59,961 bases of DNA from contig CAYUNE010000023.1 of the NCBI GenBank assembly GCA_964446115.1, positions 1 through 59,961 on the forward strand, in the 5' to 3' direction. Position numbers and translations under genes: made by a program. Origin of the DNA: CAYUNE01 sp964446115 (lineage in GTDB: Bacteria; Desulfobacterota; Desulfobulbia; Desulfobulbales; Desulfobulbaceae). The notes below the pieces were generated by a model. The model made no database searches. It was not told where the DNA came from and was given only the letters and a program-made list of their open reading frames with translations. Below are positions 1-8,206 of the stretch, piece after piece (within the stretch, counting starts at the first letter, position 1; each line of letters opens with the position of its first letter).

Positions 1-141
1 TATGTAAACCCGCGGTATATCTTGCTTCCAAACTGTAATTGGTCACAGGTGCTGCAGATTTGCACGCTCTCTCCCGGCCGCTATAGCCCACTATGCGGCC
101 GGGAGAGAGCGTGTAAAGATGCGGTGCCTGTGATCAATTAC
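1..141 (+). repeat. Dispersed repeat copy A with a 47-bp hairpin
   Basis: Bases 1-48 match the reverse complement of the repeat at 19070-19133. They run directly into an imperfect inverted repeat with arms 35-81 and 95-141 and a 13-base loop. The arms differ at 7 of 47 positions, and five of those are G-U compatible when read as plus-strand RNA. Nine T residues follow at 143-151, so the plus-strand transcript looks like a very large intrinsic terminator. The element is cut by the window edge. Confidence 0.75.
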
Positions 142-496
142 GTTTTTTTTTGTCGCAAATCCCTCTTTGATGGGCAGGTCTTTTTCCGCTTTCCCCAGAC
201 GGATTGGGCTGCCGGGGCAATCAGACGATATCAGGAATGTTCCGATAAAATAAAAAATTGTTTCCGCAGAAATCTTTTTGTACCGTGCAATGAAGAAGGG
301 CATTTCGGACCTGCATCGGCTCGCCGATGTTTTCCTGGGGTAATGATTAGGAAGCGGAGTCGGCGATGGTCAATGTTGCAGTGAAGGGCCCGATGTTCAC
401 GGCGCCGGCGCCATCATCCTGGCAAAGGGAGCAGTCAGGCTGACGGCATAAAGATTCGGTCTCCTGGGACCGGTTACGTTTCTGAGGTAAATCTCC
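142..496. other. Intergenic stretch, no gene seen
   Basis: After the hairpin and T-run there is no reading frame with convincing composition or ribosome binding site. The open frame at 22-384 spans the hairpin and has no recognisable protein features. The segment 465-480 (GGGACCGGTTACG) faintly resembles the repeat end CCTGTGATCGGTTAC, but it is too short to call. Confidence 0.5.
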
Positions 497-1696
497 ATGA
501 AAAACACAGATATGTTGATCAATGATGATGAAATCAGGTTGCGATTGATAATACAGGCAGGTGTTTTGCTGCTTTTCTTACTGTTATTGTCTGTCGCAAC
601 ATATGCTGATGAGCAAGAGACCTTTTCGAGTTTCAATATTGAAGATCTCAAGATGCTCGGGGTTATTCACCCGCCGGAGGGTGCTTTTGTTCAGGAAGAA
701 TACAAAGGAATAAAGTTTGTTGCTTCCCCGGAGAACCGTTATAGTGAAGATCAATTGATATTACTCAAATATTTTGTTGACAGAGTTCCTCCGGTACTCC
801 TGAAATATGGACCCTCCGCCGTCGTGAATGGAGAGGTGGGATTTCTTCCGTCACTGGCTCAGGCAAGCGGTCCGTACATCTATTTCGATTCCAGTGCATT
901 TCATACCGGAGGATTCTGGTCGGCAGGTTCACTTGAGGAGGTGTTCAGGGGTTTTGTTCACGAGCTGGTGCATGTGTATCAGTTCGGCAAGGCCATGGAA
1001 ATCGTCGATCTACGGGAGGCCCGCGAGAAATTCAGCAGAGTGAAAAGGCAGACCATCTGGAAATATGCGGTCATGCGCACAGAGCTTGTCGATTCTTTTG
1101 CCCGGATAACCGGCTGGAAACTGAGGAGAGGCAGAATCACCACCGCCTCATTAAAAAATTCTCGGGCCGAAAGAACCTCAAATTATGGGCGGGTGAGCAT
1201 TATCGAGGATATGGCCGAGACCGTCTCTTTTGTCGTCATCGGCAATCTGACGCAATTGTCTGAGAGGAGAGTCGGGTGGGCGATGGATCTGCTTGAAGTT
1301 CCTTTATGGAAAGAGGCGATGAAATACACCTTCCCATATTCGGACCGGTTTAAGCTGGTCAAAATGAGGGGAGGTGTGACCAAATTCGATCATTCAAAGA
1401 AAAAGGAGTACGGCGAACGCTACAGGGTCATTGATCTCGCCCATTTTATAGGAAAAGAGGACGGTCATTACGAGGAGATGGTCTCTGAATTGAAACAGGG
1501 TTTTGAGGAGAGGGGATGGGAAAAAACCCTGTCGAAATCCCTCCGTCTCGAGCACGGTGTGAAGAAGTCTCTTCTGGAATACCGAGGGAAATGGCGTGAT
1601 GTCTATGTTGAGGTAATCAGCTACGAGGATGCAACGGGATATCTGACAAAGCCGGAAAAGACGATTATCACAGTCCTGAGCGGCTACCGGTTGTAA
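497..1696 (+). CDS. Putative exported zinc metallopeptidase (HELVH)
   Basis: This 399-residue protein has a hydrophobic segment at about residues 16-37, ending near an A-D-E boundary, that should act as a signal peptide or anchor. The motif H155-E-L-V-H159 is a classic zinc-binding HExxH. E237 and E241 (IIEDMAE) could provide the third ligand, as in gluzincins. I do not recognise a named family. The start ATG follows GAGG at a suitable distance. The gene is visibly more AT-rich than its neighbours, which suggests transfer, and it stands alone between the repeat-bearing left edge and a convergent respiratory operon. Peptidase activity is inferred from the motif only. Confidence 0.7.
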   Translation: MKNTDMLINDDEIRLRLIIQAGVLLLFLLLLSVATYADEQETFSSFNIEDLKMLGVIHPPEGAFVQEEYKGIKFVASPENRYSEDQLILLKYFVDRVPPVLLKYGPSAVVNGEVGFLPSLAQASGPYIYFDSSAFHTGGFWSAGSLEEVFRGFVHELVHVYQFGKAMEIVDLREAREKFSRVKRQTIWKYAVMRTELVDSFARITGWKLRRGRITTASLKNSRAERTSNYGRVSIIEDMAETVSFVVIGNLTQLSERRVGWAMDLLEVPLWKEAMKYTFPYSDRFKLVKMRGGVTKFDHSKKKEYGERYRVIDLAHFIGKEDGHYEEMVSELKQGFEERGWEKTLSKSLRLEHGVKKSLLEYRGKWRDVYVEVISYEDATGYLTKPEKTIITVLSGYRL

Positions 1697-1709
1697 ATTT
1701 CCAATGAAA

Positions 1710-1741
1710 AAGCCCCTTTCCGGCGAACCGGAAAGGGGCTT
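1710..1741 (-). terminator. Intrinsic terminator of the octahaem operon
   Basis: A perfect 14-bp stem (1710-1723 with 1728-1741) closes a CGAA loop. Read on the minus strand it runs into TTTTTCATT, so it most likely ends the octahaem cytochrome operon. It may also stop the convergent metallopeptidase transcript. Confidence 0.85.
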
Positions 1742-1790
1742 GTGGTCTCCGGCGCCCCGCGGTGCGGGGGCCACTGAGTGGGTTGTAGCG

Positions 1791-3287
1791 TCAGTGCCCG
1801 GCACTCGGTGCTGCTCCCTGGGCGGCCCTTCGTGCCAGCCGTTCCCGTTTCTTGGCCCGTAACGGCTCCTCCTTGTATCCCAGGGCCTGCCAGTCGAGCC
1901 TGCCTTTGCGACCGTGGCAATCTTTGCATTTCAGGGCCTTGGAAGCAGGGGAAACCATATGGTTGGTGGGCCACCAGGTTTCGGTGGGAGCAAAGCCGTA
2001 CTTACCGCTGTACTTGAGCCCGGAGTACTTTTCGCCTGCCTTTGCGGCCCGATCCCAGTCAAAACTCTTCCAGAAGGCCTCATCCTTGTCCGGTCCGCTG
2101 GGAAAGATCTTCGGGGCAATGAGATATTTGTTGTCGACATCATATACCTGTTTGCCGGTGTGGACCTTGAAGGGGTGGATTTTGGAATCCGGGTCATCCT
2201 TGCTGCCCAGGGGATAGTTCAGTTTTGTGGTCTTGGTGGGATCGATCTTGTCGCCGATCTGATAGGCGCCGGCGGTGCCGTTGTACCAGGCATAGGTCGG
2301 GATCACGTTATCCTCGTAGGTGAACGCTCCCTTTTTGAAGATATATACGGCATGACCATGTTTTTTGATGATGCGCTGATCCTTGGGCAGGTCTTTCGGA
2401 TTTTTGGCCTTGGACCAGTCCCAGGACATCTTGGTGGCGAATTTTTTGGCGAATACCGGGATATGACAGGTCTGGCAGGCCACCCTGCGGGCATGTTTGT
2501 TGAGAAGACCCCTGATTCGTGAACCGTTGTGCACATCCTCCTTGTGACAGTCGGTGCAGTTGATCGGGGTGTCGCCTGCCGGGGAGACGACCATGGCGTT
2601 CCCGGTGATCATGTGTTCTTCGGTGTAATGGCAGTCCTGGCAACTGAAGCCGGCGCCTTCTTCCGCCATGTGAAAGTCGATCTCGGCGGTGGGTTTGACC
2701 AGCGAGAGATCAATATCACCGTGCTTGATGGCATTTCCGCCGCCGCCGTTGGCGTGACAGGCCAGGCAGTTGGCCCTTCTTGGTTTACCGACGTTCCGGG
2801 CGACGTTGAGCAGATCGACCGGTTTTTTGTCGAATTTGGCGATACCGCTGAAGCCCATGGGCATACCGGAACCAGGGGGCGCCTTTTTATAGGTTCCGGT
2901 GGTATCGTGACAGACGAGGCAGTCAACGCGGTTTTCATCCTTGAAGTTGAAGGTGGCGTCCTTCCAGCCATATCCCACGTGACAGCTGGTGCAGCGGGGC
3001 TCGTTACCCCGTGCCGAAATACAGAAGTTGTTGAGGGCGTTTTTCTTGCCGCGCAGTACGGTCTTGTCGCCTAGTTTCTGTTTCAGGGTCCAGGTCCAGT
3101 GGCTGGTTCCCATCACCTGGGAGGCGGCATCCTCATGGCATTCGAGACAGGTGGCCGTTACCTCCATCGGGGTTTTGAACGGGCCGGAAATTTCGGCATG
3201 TTCTTCGATCGGGCCTTCGGCCAGGGCAGAGCCACCGGCCATGACAACCGCGGTTGCCGCCAGCGTTGCTATTTTTTTAGAAATCAT
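1791..3287 (-). CDS. Octahaem c-type cytochrome, tetrathionate reductase family
   Basis: This 498-residue periplasmic protein has a cleavable signal peptide (about residues 1-24) and eight CxxCH haem sites at C47, C99, C123, C174, C216, C244, C271 and C454. Spacing and length fit the octahaem tetrathionate reductase family. The Shewanella member of that family reduces tetrathionate, and also nitrite and hydroxylamine in vitro. It is the last gene of an operon after a four-cluster ferredoxin and a hexahaem cytochrome, so it is probably the terminal reductase fed by them. The C-terminal tail is rich in Arg, Lys and Ala. The family call is firm; the physiological substrate is not shown by sequence. 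Confidence 0.9.
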   Translation of the reverse strand: MISKKIATLAATAVVMAGGSALAEGPIEEHAEISGPFKTPMEVTATCLECHEDAASQVMGTSHWTWTLKQKLGDKTVLRGKKNALNNFCISARGNEPRCTSCHVGYGWKDATFNFKDENRVDCLVCHDTTGTYKKAPPGSGMPMGFSGIAKFDKKPVDLLNVARNVGKPRRANCLACHANGGGGNAIKHGDIDLSLVKPTAEIDFHMAEEGAGFSCQDCHYTEEHMITGNAMVVSPAGDTPINCTDCHKEDVHNGSRIRGLLNKHARRVACQTCHIPVFAKKFATKMSWDWSKAKNPKDLPKDQRIIKKHGHAVYIFKKGAFTYEDNVIPTYAWYNGTAGAYQIGDKIDPTKTTKLNYPLGSKDDPDSKIHPFKVHTGKQVYDVDNKYLIAPKIFPSGPDKDEAFWKSFDWDRAAKAGEKYSGLKYSGKYGFAPTETWWPTNHMVSPASKALKCKDCHGRKGRLDWQALGYKEEPLRAKKRERLARRAAQGAAPSAGH

Positions 3288-3404
3288 TCTCGTTCCCTTC
3301 CTTGTCTATTTTGATAAGAGTGGATTCGTGACCCGGTGGCGGGGCGTTGACGAAGGTGTATTGGTGTGGTCCGGTTCGATCCGCACCGCCCCTTGCCGGT
3401 TGGA

Positions 3405-4097
3405 TCAGTGTTTTTTTTCGCCGTGTGATGCCTCGCCGGCCGGTTTGCCCATGAGACGCTCATAGCCCATTACACCAATGTGACAGGATGTACACTTGGT
3501 GTTGGAGGCAAAGGCAAGGTTCCCGTTGTGACAGGCTCCGCAGTACTGGCCGTCGTAGAGGGCTTCCATGGTAAAGGCATGCTCGTTTTTTTCGGCATTG
3601 CCCTTGGCCATCTTGAACAGTTCGTCATGGCAAGAGGCGCAATCCAGGCCGAAACTTGTGTGCAGTATATGGTCGAAGACCACAGCCTTCACCGGTTTGC
3701 TGAAATAGAGGTTCGGCGGCGGGACGTGGCAGGTGATACATTCATCCTTGCTGTTGGCGTCAAAGGCCATGTCGTCGTTGTGACAGGCCCCGCAGTACTT
3801 GCCTTCTGCAAAGGCGGCCATGGTGAAATCCTCGTTTTCCTCAACGGCGCCGGCCTCCTGCTCAAAGAGATCGTCGTGGCAGCTTTCGCAGTCCAACCCG
3901 GCTTCCATGGTGTGCGACTTGTGGCTGAAAGAGACTCCGGCGACCGGCTTCTGCCAGACGATGGGCTCCTCCGGTCCGTAGGTGTCCTCGTCGTATGGTT
4001 CCTGCTCGCCCTCCTGCTGTCCGGCGAAGGCGAACAAAATGGAGCAGCCGGCAAGCGCGGTGATGAATATTCCAATTTTGATAATATTGAATTTCAT
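3405..4097 (-). CDS. Hexahaem cytochrome c built of two triheme repeats
   Basis: The 230-residue protein contains six CxxCH motifs (C70, C102, C120, C153, C186, C202). They form two tandem copies of a cytochrome c7/c3-like triheme unit (about 50-124 and 135-206). Each copy shows DCxSCHD, an FTM-A segment and YCGACHN. The N-terminus is hydrophobic and contains LAGC at residues 15-18, so it is either a lipoprotein attached at C18 or a secreted protein cleaved a little later. It lies between the ferredoxin gene and the octahaem gene and is the natural electron carrier between them. GAGAGGAA precedes the ATG. Confidence 0.9.
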   Translation of the reverse strand: MKFNIIKIGIFITALAGCSILFAFAGQQEGEQEPYDEDTYGPEEPIVWQKPVAGVSFSHKSHTMEAGLDCESCHDDLFEQEAGAVEENEDFTMAAFAEGKYCGACHNDDMAFDANSKDECITCHVPPPNLYFSKPVKAVVFDHILHTSFGLDCASCHDELFKMAKGNAEKNEHAFTMEALYDGQYCGACHNGNLAFASNTKCTSCHIGVMGYERLMGKPAGEASHGEKKH

Positions 4098-4116
4098 GGG
4101 TTCCTCTCTCGGTCAA

Positions 4117-4872
4117 TTAGTCGTTCATATAATAGACATTGGGCAGGGCGCCGGTCTCGGGCCGTTGAACCCAGACGATTTTATCAGGGGCGTGAACCAG
4201 TTGATAGACTTCACTCTCCGGATCACTGAGGTCGCCGAAAACCCGGACTTTGGCCGGGCAGGCCGCTACGCAGGCCGTATCTTTTTTCCCCTTGGAGAGG
4301 CGGGTGTCGAAGCAGAAGTTGCACTTGTCCACCGCCCTGATTTCCTCGTTGAAATATCTGGCATTGTAGGGGCAGGCCGCCATGCAGGTCTTGCAGCCGA
4401 TGCATTTCTTGTACTCCATCATGACGATGCCGGTTTTTTCGTCCTTGTAGGTTGCCTTGGTGGGGCAGACCCGGACGCAGGGAGGCCGGTTGCAGTGGTT
4501 GCAGAGCACCGGCATGAAGATACGTTCGGTTTCCGCCGGACCGGTGATCTTGTAGCGTTCGAGAATGGTGGTTCGGTAGCCGTAGGAGGGGACATGGTTG
4601 GTTTTGACGCAGGCCTCCTTGCACTTTTCGCAGTCAACGCAGCGATTCTGGCGCATGACCATGGAGTAGTGGGGGCTGTAGGGGTACTTGCCGGCCGCCG
4701 GCATCTTGCCGATGGCCCCCTGAACGTTTTTCACCGAGGTCAGCGATAAAACGGTGCCGCCCATGAACAGCCCCGTGATCGCCAGACCGGCCTTGAGAAA
4801 CGTGCGCCGCTCTTTGGAGGGAAGATTGTCAACTCCCTCGTTTTGAAGCTTTTCCAGTTCTTTAATGTTCAT
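4117..4872 (-). CDS. Tat-exported 4x[4Fe-4S] ferredoxin subunit (NrfC/DmsB type)
   Basis: This 251-residue protein has a twin-arginine signal (R22-R23-T-F-L-K followed by a hydrophobic stretch). It carries sixteen cysteines arranged as four clusters: 78/81/84/88, 124/127/132/136, 157/160/163/167 and 184/187/201/205. That is the standard layout of the electron-transfer subunit of NrfC, PhsB, PsrB and DmsB-like complexes, which normally pairs with an NrfD membrane protein. No NrfD gene is in this operon, but one starts upstream on the same strand (7115). The pair probably moves electrons from menaquinol to the downstream cytochromes. It is the first gene of its operon. Confidence 0.93.
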   Translation of the reverse strand: MNIKELEKLQNEGVDNLPSKERRTFLKAGLAITGLFMGGTVLSLTSVKNVQGAIGKMPAAGKYPYSPHYSMVMRQNRCVDCEKCKEACVKTNHVPSYGYRTTILERYKITGPAETERIFMPVLCNHCNRPPCVRVCPTKATYKDEKTGIVMMEYKKCIGCKTCMAACPYNARYFNEEIRAVDKCNFCFDTRLSKGKKDTACVAACPAKVRVFGDLSDPESEVYQLVHAPDKIVWVQRPETGALPNVYYMND

Positions 4873-4909
4873 TCTACCTCTCCTGAAATATAAGTGATAA
4901 GGTCGACAA

Positions 4910-4965
4910 CCTCTTTATATTATGAAGTAACGGGGATAAACACAATATTGAATGACTATTCATTC
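4910..4965 (-). promoter_or_regulatory. Sigma-70 promoter with upstream inverted-repeat operator
   Basis: On the minus strand, -35 TTGTGT (4945-4940) and -10 TAATAT (4922-4917) are separated by 17 bases, about 45 bases ahead of the ferredoxin start. Immediately upstream sits TGAAT-GACT-ATTCA (4949-4962), centred near -45. That position is typical of a CRP/FNR-type activator. Near-identical inverted repeats occur at 7681 and 12834. Confidence 0.65.
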
Positions 4966-5141
4966 GCAGGAAATGTACAGTAAAATTCCGCGAAATGCAA
5001 GCCCGCTTATCAATATTATCTTTCGGGATATTCGAATATTTTGAAAAGGGGAAACTTTTATTTCGACAGGCGCGGCCGACAGCGCCGGCAACGGGCGGAA
5101 ATGAAGCCCTGAAGGGCGGGGTTTTCCGGGGTGGGAGAAAA
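4966..5141. other. Intergenic, no gene seen
   Basis: AT-rich DNA between the cytochrome-operon promoter and the MerR terminator, including short direct runs such as ATATTCGAATATT at 5030-5042 (a perfect 13-base palindrome around an odd centre). No reading frame with a ribosome binding site was found here. The remaining bases up to 5326 hold the terminator at 5142 and the 3' trailer of the MerR gene. Confidence 0.5.
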
Positions 5142-5167
5142 ACGGCCGGCCCGGAAGGGCCGGCCGT
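5142..5167 (-). terminator. Intrinsic terminator after MerR copy 1
   Basis: An 11-bp perfect GC-rich stem (5142-5152 with 5157-5167) with a GGAA/TTCC loop. On the minus strand it is followed by TTTTTCTCC, which fits termination of the small protein-NrfD-MerR unit. Confidence 0.8.
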
Positions 5168-5326
5168 GAAAGGATGAAAGGGTGAAAGGGCCGGGAGGCA
5201 GCCGGTCAGGCGGAACCGGCTCGGCGCAGGTTGCCGGTTACCCGGGGCAGGGTTCGGCAACCATCTTTCAGCCGAAGGAGCGTCGAGGCTCCTCCAGAGC
5301 GCTGCGTTTTCCGGGCTCGGGAAAAA

Positions 5327-5770
5327 TTAACCGGATGCACGGTGCTTTTTTTTTTGCGCCGCGGTTTTCCGTTTTTTCCGGTCCTCCTCCTTTGCCTCCA
5401 GGCGGGCTGCGGTGTCGCCTGCGCGGTGCAGGGTGCGGGGCAGGGCCCTGTCGACCCGCGCCTCGCAGCACTCGTGCACATCCGGCGGACAATCCGCCAG
5501 TTCCCAGCAGGGAGCGTAGTTGAGGAGTTTTTTCAGGCCGGGTATGCTGATGCCGTCATCATGGATGAGCGACCGCAGACAGGTGACCCACTGGATATCA
5601 TTGGCGGAAAACATACGCCGCGATCCCACGTGCGCCGGCTCGATCAACCCTTCCTTTTCATAGATCCGCAGGGTGCGCGGATGGATATTCAGCAGCCTGG
5701 CTGCCACACCGATGGGATAGACCGGCACATCCGGCCGCATCGGCTGAACTTCGTTTTTCTTTCTTGCCAT
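5327..5770 (-). CDS. MerR-family regulator with C-W...C-P cysteine motif, copy 1
   Basis: This 147-residue protein has an N-terminal MerR winged helix (YPIGVAARLLNIHPRTLRIYEKEGL, about 18-42). A short dimerisation region follows, then C88-W89...C94-P95...C101-C102, and a Lys/Arg-rich tail. The cysteine pattern CW-x4-CP-x6-C is shared with the paralogue at 15274, and both regulators follow an NrfD gene. A metal- or redox-sensing role is plausible but inferred. It is the last gene of the small protein-NrfD unit, 148 bases after nrfD. Confidence 0.85.
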   Translation of the reverse strand: MARKKNEVQPMRPDVPVYPIGVAARLLNIHPRTLRIYEKEGLIEPAHVGSRRMFSANDIQWVTCLRSLIHDDGISIPGLKKLLNYAPCWELADCPPDVHECCEARVDRALPRTLHRAGDTAARLEAKEEDRKKRKTAAQKKKHRASG

Positions 5771-5872
5771 GGTGTTTCCCTTTGTTCGAATCCGCCCGCT
5801 GTGGGTTTCCTTGCTCTTTTGTCATCCGAAAAAAATCACCAGTGCGGTCAGACCCGGCTGAACCGTCTGGAT

Positions 5873-5894
5873 GGGGCGTCCAACCGGACGCCCC
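5873..5894 (-). terminator. Hairpin between nrfD copy 1 and merR copy 1
   Basis: A perfect 9-bp stem GGGGCGTCC/GGACGCCCC with an AACC loop. No T-run follows on either strand, so it is more likely an attenuating or mRNA-stabilising hairpin than a full terminator. Confidence 0.45.
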
Positions 5895-5918
5895 GCGCGG
5901 TGATCGTTTTTGCTTCTT

Positions 5919-7115
5919 TCAGTGGTCCTCCGACAGGTGGCCCCGGAACATCCGTTCACCCAGCATGAAAAGTGCGGCACAGAAGGTGAAGCCGGCCATG
6001 GTGATCATGTACTCGTGCAGAGTCGGGGTGTATGGGAAAAGATGCGGCATGCCGACGATTCCCAGCTCATGGTAATGGGGGACGAGCTGGCCCACAACCA
6101 CCAGGTCATACCGCATGAAGAATATGCCGATAATACTGGCCAGGGAGCCAAAGGCCATGGCGCCGATGTTTTTGGCTTTCACCGCCAGGATGATGAGAAA
6201 GGGGATCACCAGACCCATGCCGATTTCGCCGATCCAGAAATTTTTGGCATAGGGACCGTTGATGAGCGCCATCATGGCCTCATATTTTCCCGGAGGATGA
6301 CCAGAGATTCCGGAGATCATCTTCCAGGTGGTGAAAAACATGATAACCATGTAGAGCAAAGCGCCGAGCTTGGCGACGGCCTGGAGAGATTTTTCCAGTT
6401 CGGTGCTCATCTTCCAGCCGTTGATCTTGTATCCCAGCCAGTGGAAGAAGATCACCGCGGCACACCCGGACATCATCGCCGAGGTGATGAAATAGATGGG
6501 CATGTACGGACCGTGCCAGAATTCACGGGCATTGAGCAGACCGAAGACGGCGCCCAGGTTGGAATGCGCGGCAACACCGGCGATAACGCCGAAGAGACCG
6601 AGCAGGGAGGCGGTTTTATGGTTTCCCATCTGCAGCAGGGCGAATTCGATGAGCATGAAAAAGAGATAGGCGCCGTACAGCGTTCCCATCCACCAGATGT
6701 TGGATGTGAGATTGGGAGAGATGACGTTGTATATCGCCATGCGCCAGGGATTTTCAATCTCGAACAGGATAACGACAAAACCACCGATAATTGTGGTAAT
6801 GGCAAGAAAAACCGAACGCTTGGCAATGGGTTGAAAGGCCTTGAATCCGAAAACGTGGCCGATGGACGAGACCAGGCAGAGACCGGTCGAGGTCACAACG
6901 AAAAAGACATAGGCAGCCAGCATCAGCCCCCAGGGGACCTCTCGGCTGACACCGTAAGCATGTTCATGGCCAATGAACATCGCATGCACGCCGAAAGCGG
7001 CACCGATAAGGGTGAGAAGACCAAACAGACCGATGATCGCGTTATAGGCGCCACCGGTACGGGCGGTTTCGAGCCCGCCTTCCTGGGGCAGCACTTTTGC
7101 CACTATATTATTCAT
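5919..7115 (-). CDS. NrfD/PsrC-type quinone-interacting membrane protein, copy 1
   Basis: This protein has 398 residues from the ATG at 7115, which follows GGAGGTAGAG; the open frame extends further upstream but without a ribosome site. It is a polytopic inner-membrane protein with about ten hydrophobic segments. Family-like motifs include GHEHAYGVSREVPWGL near the N-terminus and SNIWWMGTLYGA in the middle. NrfD-family proteins exchange electrons between quinol and a four-cluster ferredoxin subunit. The partner encoded at 4872 is the obvious candidate. The paralogue at 13980 is clearly related along its length (for example REVPWGL, SPWRMAI/NPWRMAI, WWMGTLYG). A small membrane protein gene precedes it and a MerR gene follows. 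Confidence 0.9.
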   Translation of the reverse strand: MNNIVAKVLPQEGGLETARTGGAYNAIIGLFGLLTLIGAAFGVHAMFIGHEHAYGVSREVPWGLMLAAYVFFVVTSTGLCLVSSIGHVFGFKAFQPIAKRSVFLAITTIIGGFVVILFEIENPWRMAIYNVISPNLTSNIWWMGTLYGAYLFFMLIEFALLQMGNHKTASLLGLFGVIAGVAAHSNLGAVFGLLNAREFWHGPYMPIYFITSAMMSGCAAVIFFHWLGYKINGWKMSTELEKSLQAVAKLGALLYMVIMFFTTWKMISGISGHPPGKYEAMMALINGPYAKNFWIGEIGMGLVIPFLIILAVKAKNIGAMAFGSLASIIGIFFMRYDLVVVGQLVPHYHELGIVGMPHLFPYTPTLHEYMITMAGFTFCAALFMLGERMFRGHLSEDH

Positions 7116-7208
7116 GGTAACTCTACCTCCATACTTTTTTGTTCCGATGCGGCAGGGAAAAACCCGGCCGTGAGACTGTGGATAAACGAAGTTTTTCGCT
7201 GGCAACGG

Positions 7209-7325
7209 CTAGGAAAAATCGCCTTCTTCCCTGACGGCCCTGATGACCGGTTTGATCTTGATGTCAAACAGAGTATGGAGCGCAGCACCACCTAGCCAAA
7301 AAACGAGAAAAATACCTACTTCCAT
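7209..7325 (-). CDS. Small single-span membrane protein preceding nrfD copy 1
   Basis: A 38-residue open frame starts at ATG 7325 behind a clear AAAGGAGAAG ribosome site. The longer in-frame extension to 7538 crosses a strong promoter and is unlikely to be translated. The peptide has one hydrophobic helix (about residues 3-17, VGIFLVFWLGGAALH) and a charged C-terminus. It lies 93 bases upstream of nrfD. A different small membrane protein occupies the same place before nrfD copy 2, suggesting an accessory or assembly role. I do not recognise the family. Confidence 0.6.
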   Translation of the reverse strand: MEVGIFLVFWLGGAALHTLFDIKIKPVIRAVREEGDFS

Positions 7326-7484
7326 GAGCTTCTCCTTTCTCCGGAAACGGAGTGATTGAATACGGGGTTCCTGCCGGGTCTCATTGGCGGATGATCGCCG
7401 GCCGGTTGTTTCTGCCGAGACACCTCCTTTTTTTTGGGTTTCAGGTTCTATTTCGTCCAATTTTTTTGCAGCTGCATATAAATT

Positions 7485-7525
7485 TTTATGATGGCCATCA
7501 TAAATGACACTCCATTGGTTGTCAA
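7485..7525 (-). promoter_or_regulatory. Strong promoter overlapped by a 20-bp perfect palindrome
   Basis: On the minus strand, -35 TTGACA (7525-7520) and -10 TATGAT (7502-7497) are 17 bases apart. The palindrome TTTATGATGGCCATCATAAA (7485-7504) covers the -10 and the start region, as a repressor operator would. This promoter would drive the small protein-NrfD-MerR unit with a leader of about 165 bases. Confidence 0.7.
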
Positions 7526-7680
7526 TAGTTGCTCGCAATTTATTTTCAAAAAAACTATAAATTCATGGCGCGTCTTGATCGGTACAGCGTATTTCCTCTC
7601 AACGGGAGATTGTAATATCCGCTTTCAGGCTGCACCGCAAGGCGGGAAAGCGGTCGATGCGGTCGGCATGGCCGTTGATT

Positions 7681-7696
7681 ATGAATCGCCATTCAT
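7681..7696. promoter_or_regulatory. Inverted-repeat operator ATGAAT-N4-ATTCAT
   Basis: A perfect inverted repeat ATGAAT-CGCC-ATTCAT. It shares the TGAAT-N4-ATTCA core with sites at 4949 and 12836. It lies upstream of the nrfD copy 1 promoter. Confidence 0.5.
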
Positions 7697-7739
7697 ATTT
7701 GCATCAAGCGGCAAAAAAAGCCATAGATAAATTGCACCA

Positions 7740-7754
7740 GGCGAAATTTGCGCC
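7740..7754. promoter_or_regulatory. GGCG-N7-CGCC site (putative activator site)
   Basis: GGCGAAATTTGCGCC, a 15-base near-palindrome. Related 17-base versions occur at 8207, 13201 and 13446, all within this respiratory block. Confidence 0.45.
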
Positions 7755-8206
7755 ATAAAAAGAGATTGATTTGCGACGGCTTCAAGGGAATGTCGTGAAA
7801 ACGGCTTGAGAATAATCATGTTATTTAAGCATGTTATCCGATGCCCCCCGCCGTCACTTCCTGTGAGTCATCAAAACTCCGGTTTTGGGCATAAAATATG
7901 CATATTTTTAATTGCTGCTCGATAATTTAGCCAAACGAGATAGCTTCTTCTTGTGCCCCAGGGTGGCGGCCCTGGGGCATTTTTTTGTCCAGGCAACTTC
8001 CTCCCCCCTCTTTTTTTCCTCGATTTTCGCCCTCCTGCCCCTGGAATGCGCCCATCCGGCACGGCAACAGCGCCCGTTTCCGGTTCCTCCCCGGAGCAAC
8101 CACCTTTACCTTTGGATATTTTTATGGTAGCTCAAGGGTACTGCATGCACCGGGCAAGCAGTCATCTCTTTTCGCAGACGTCGCCCCGGGGAATCGGTTT
8201 TGTCAT
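7755..8206. other. Intergenic region with no confident gene
   Basis: No reading frame here has both a ribosome site and protein-like composition; the frames at 7912-8258 are proline- and serine-rich with no recognisable features. The stretch contains the direct repeat CATGTTAT-TTAAG-CATGTTAT (about 7818-7838) and the orphan terminator at 7954. Confidence 0.45.
7954..7986 (+). terminator. Orphan intrinsic terminator (possible small RNA end)
   Basis: A perfect 10-bp stem TGCCCCAGGG/CCCTGGGGCA with a 6-base loop is followed by seven T residues. No plus-strand gene ends upstream, so it may terminate an unannotated small RNA or a degraded gene. Confidence 0.75.

Noticed and set aside
22..384. 120-codon open frame at the left edge
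   Set aside because: It runs through both arms of the long hairpin, has no ribosome site, and the protein has no domain-like composition.
5782..5791. GTTCGAATCC, resembling a tRNA T-loop
   Set aside because: No acceptor, D or anticodon stem can be formed with the surrounding 80 bases.
5910..7295. 461-codon frame opposite nrfD copy 1
   Set aside because: It is His/Asp/Gly-rich antisense shadow of a clear membrane protein gene.
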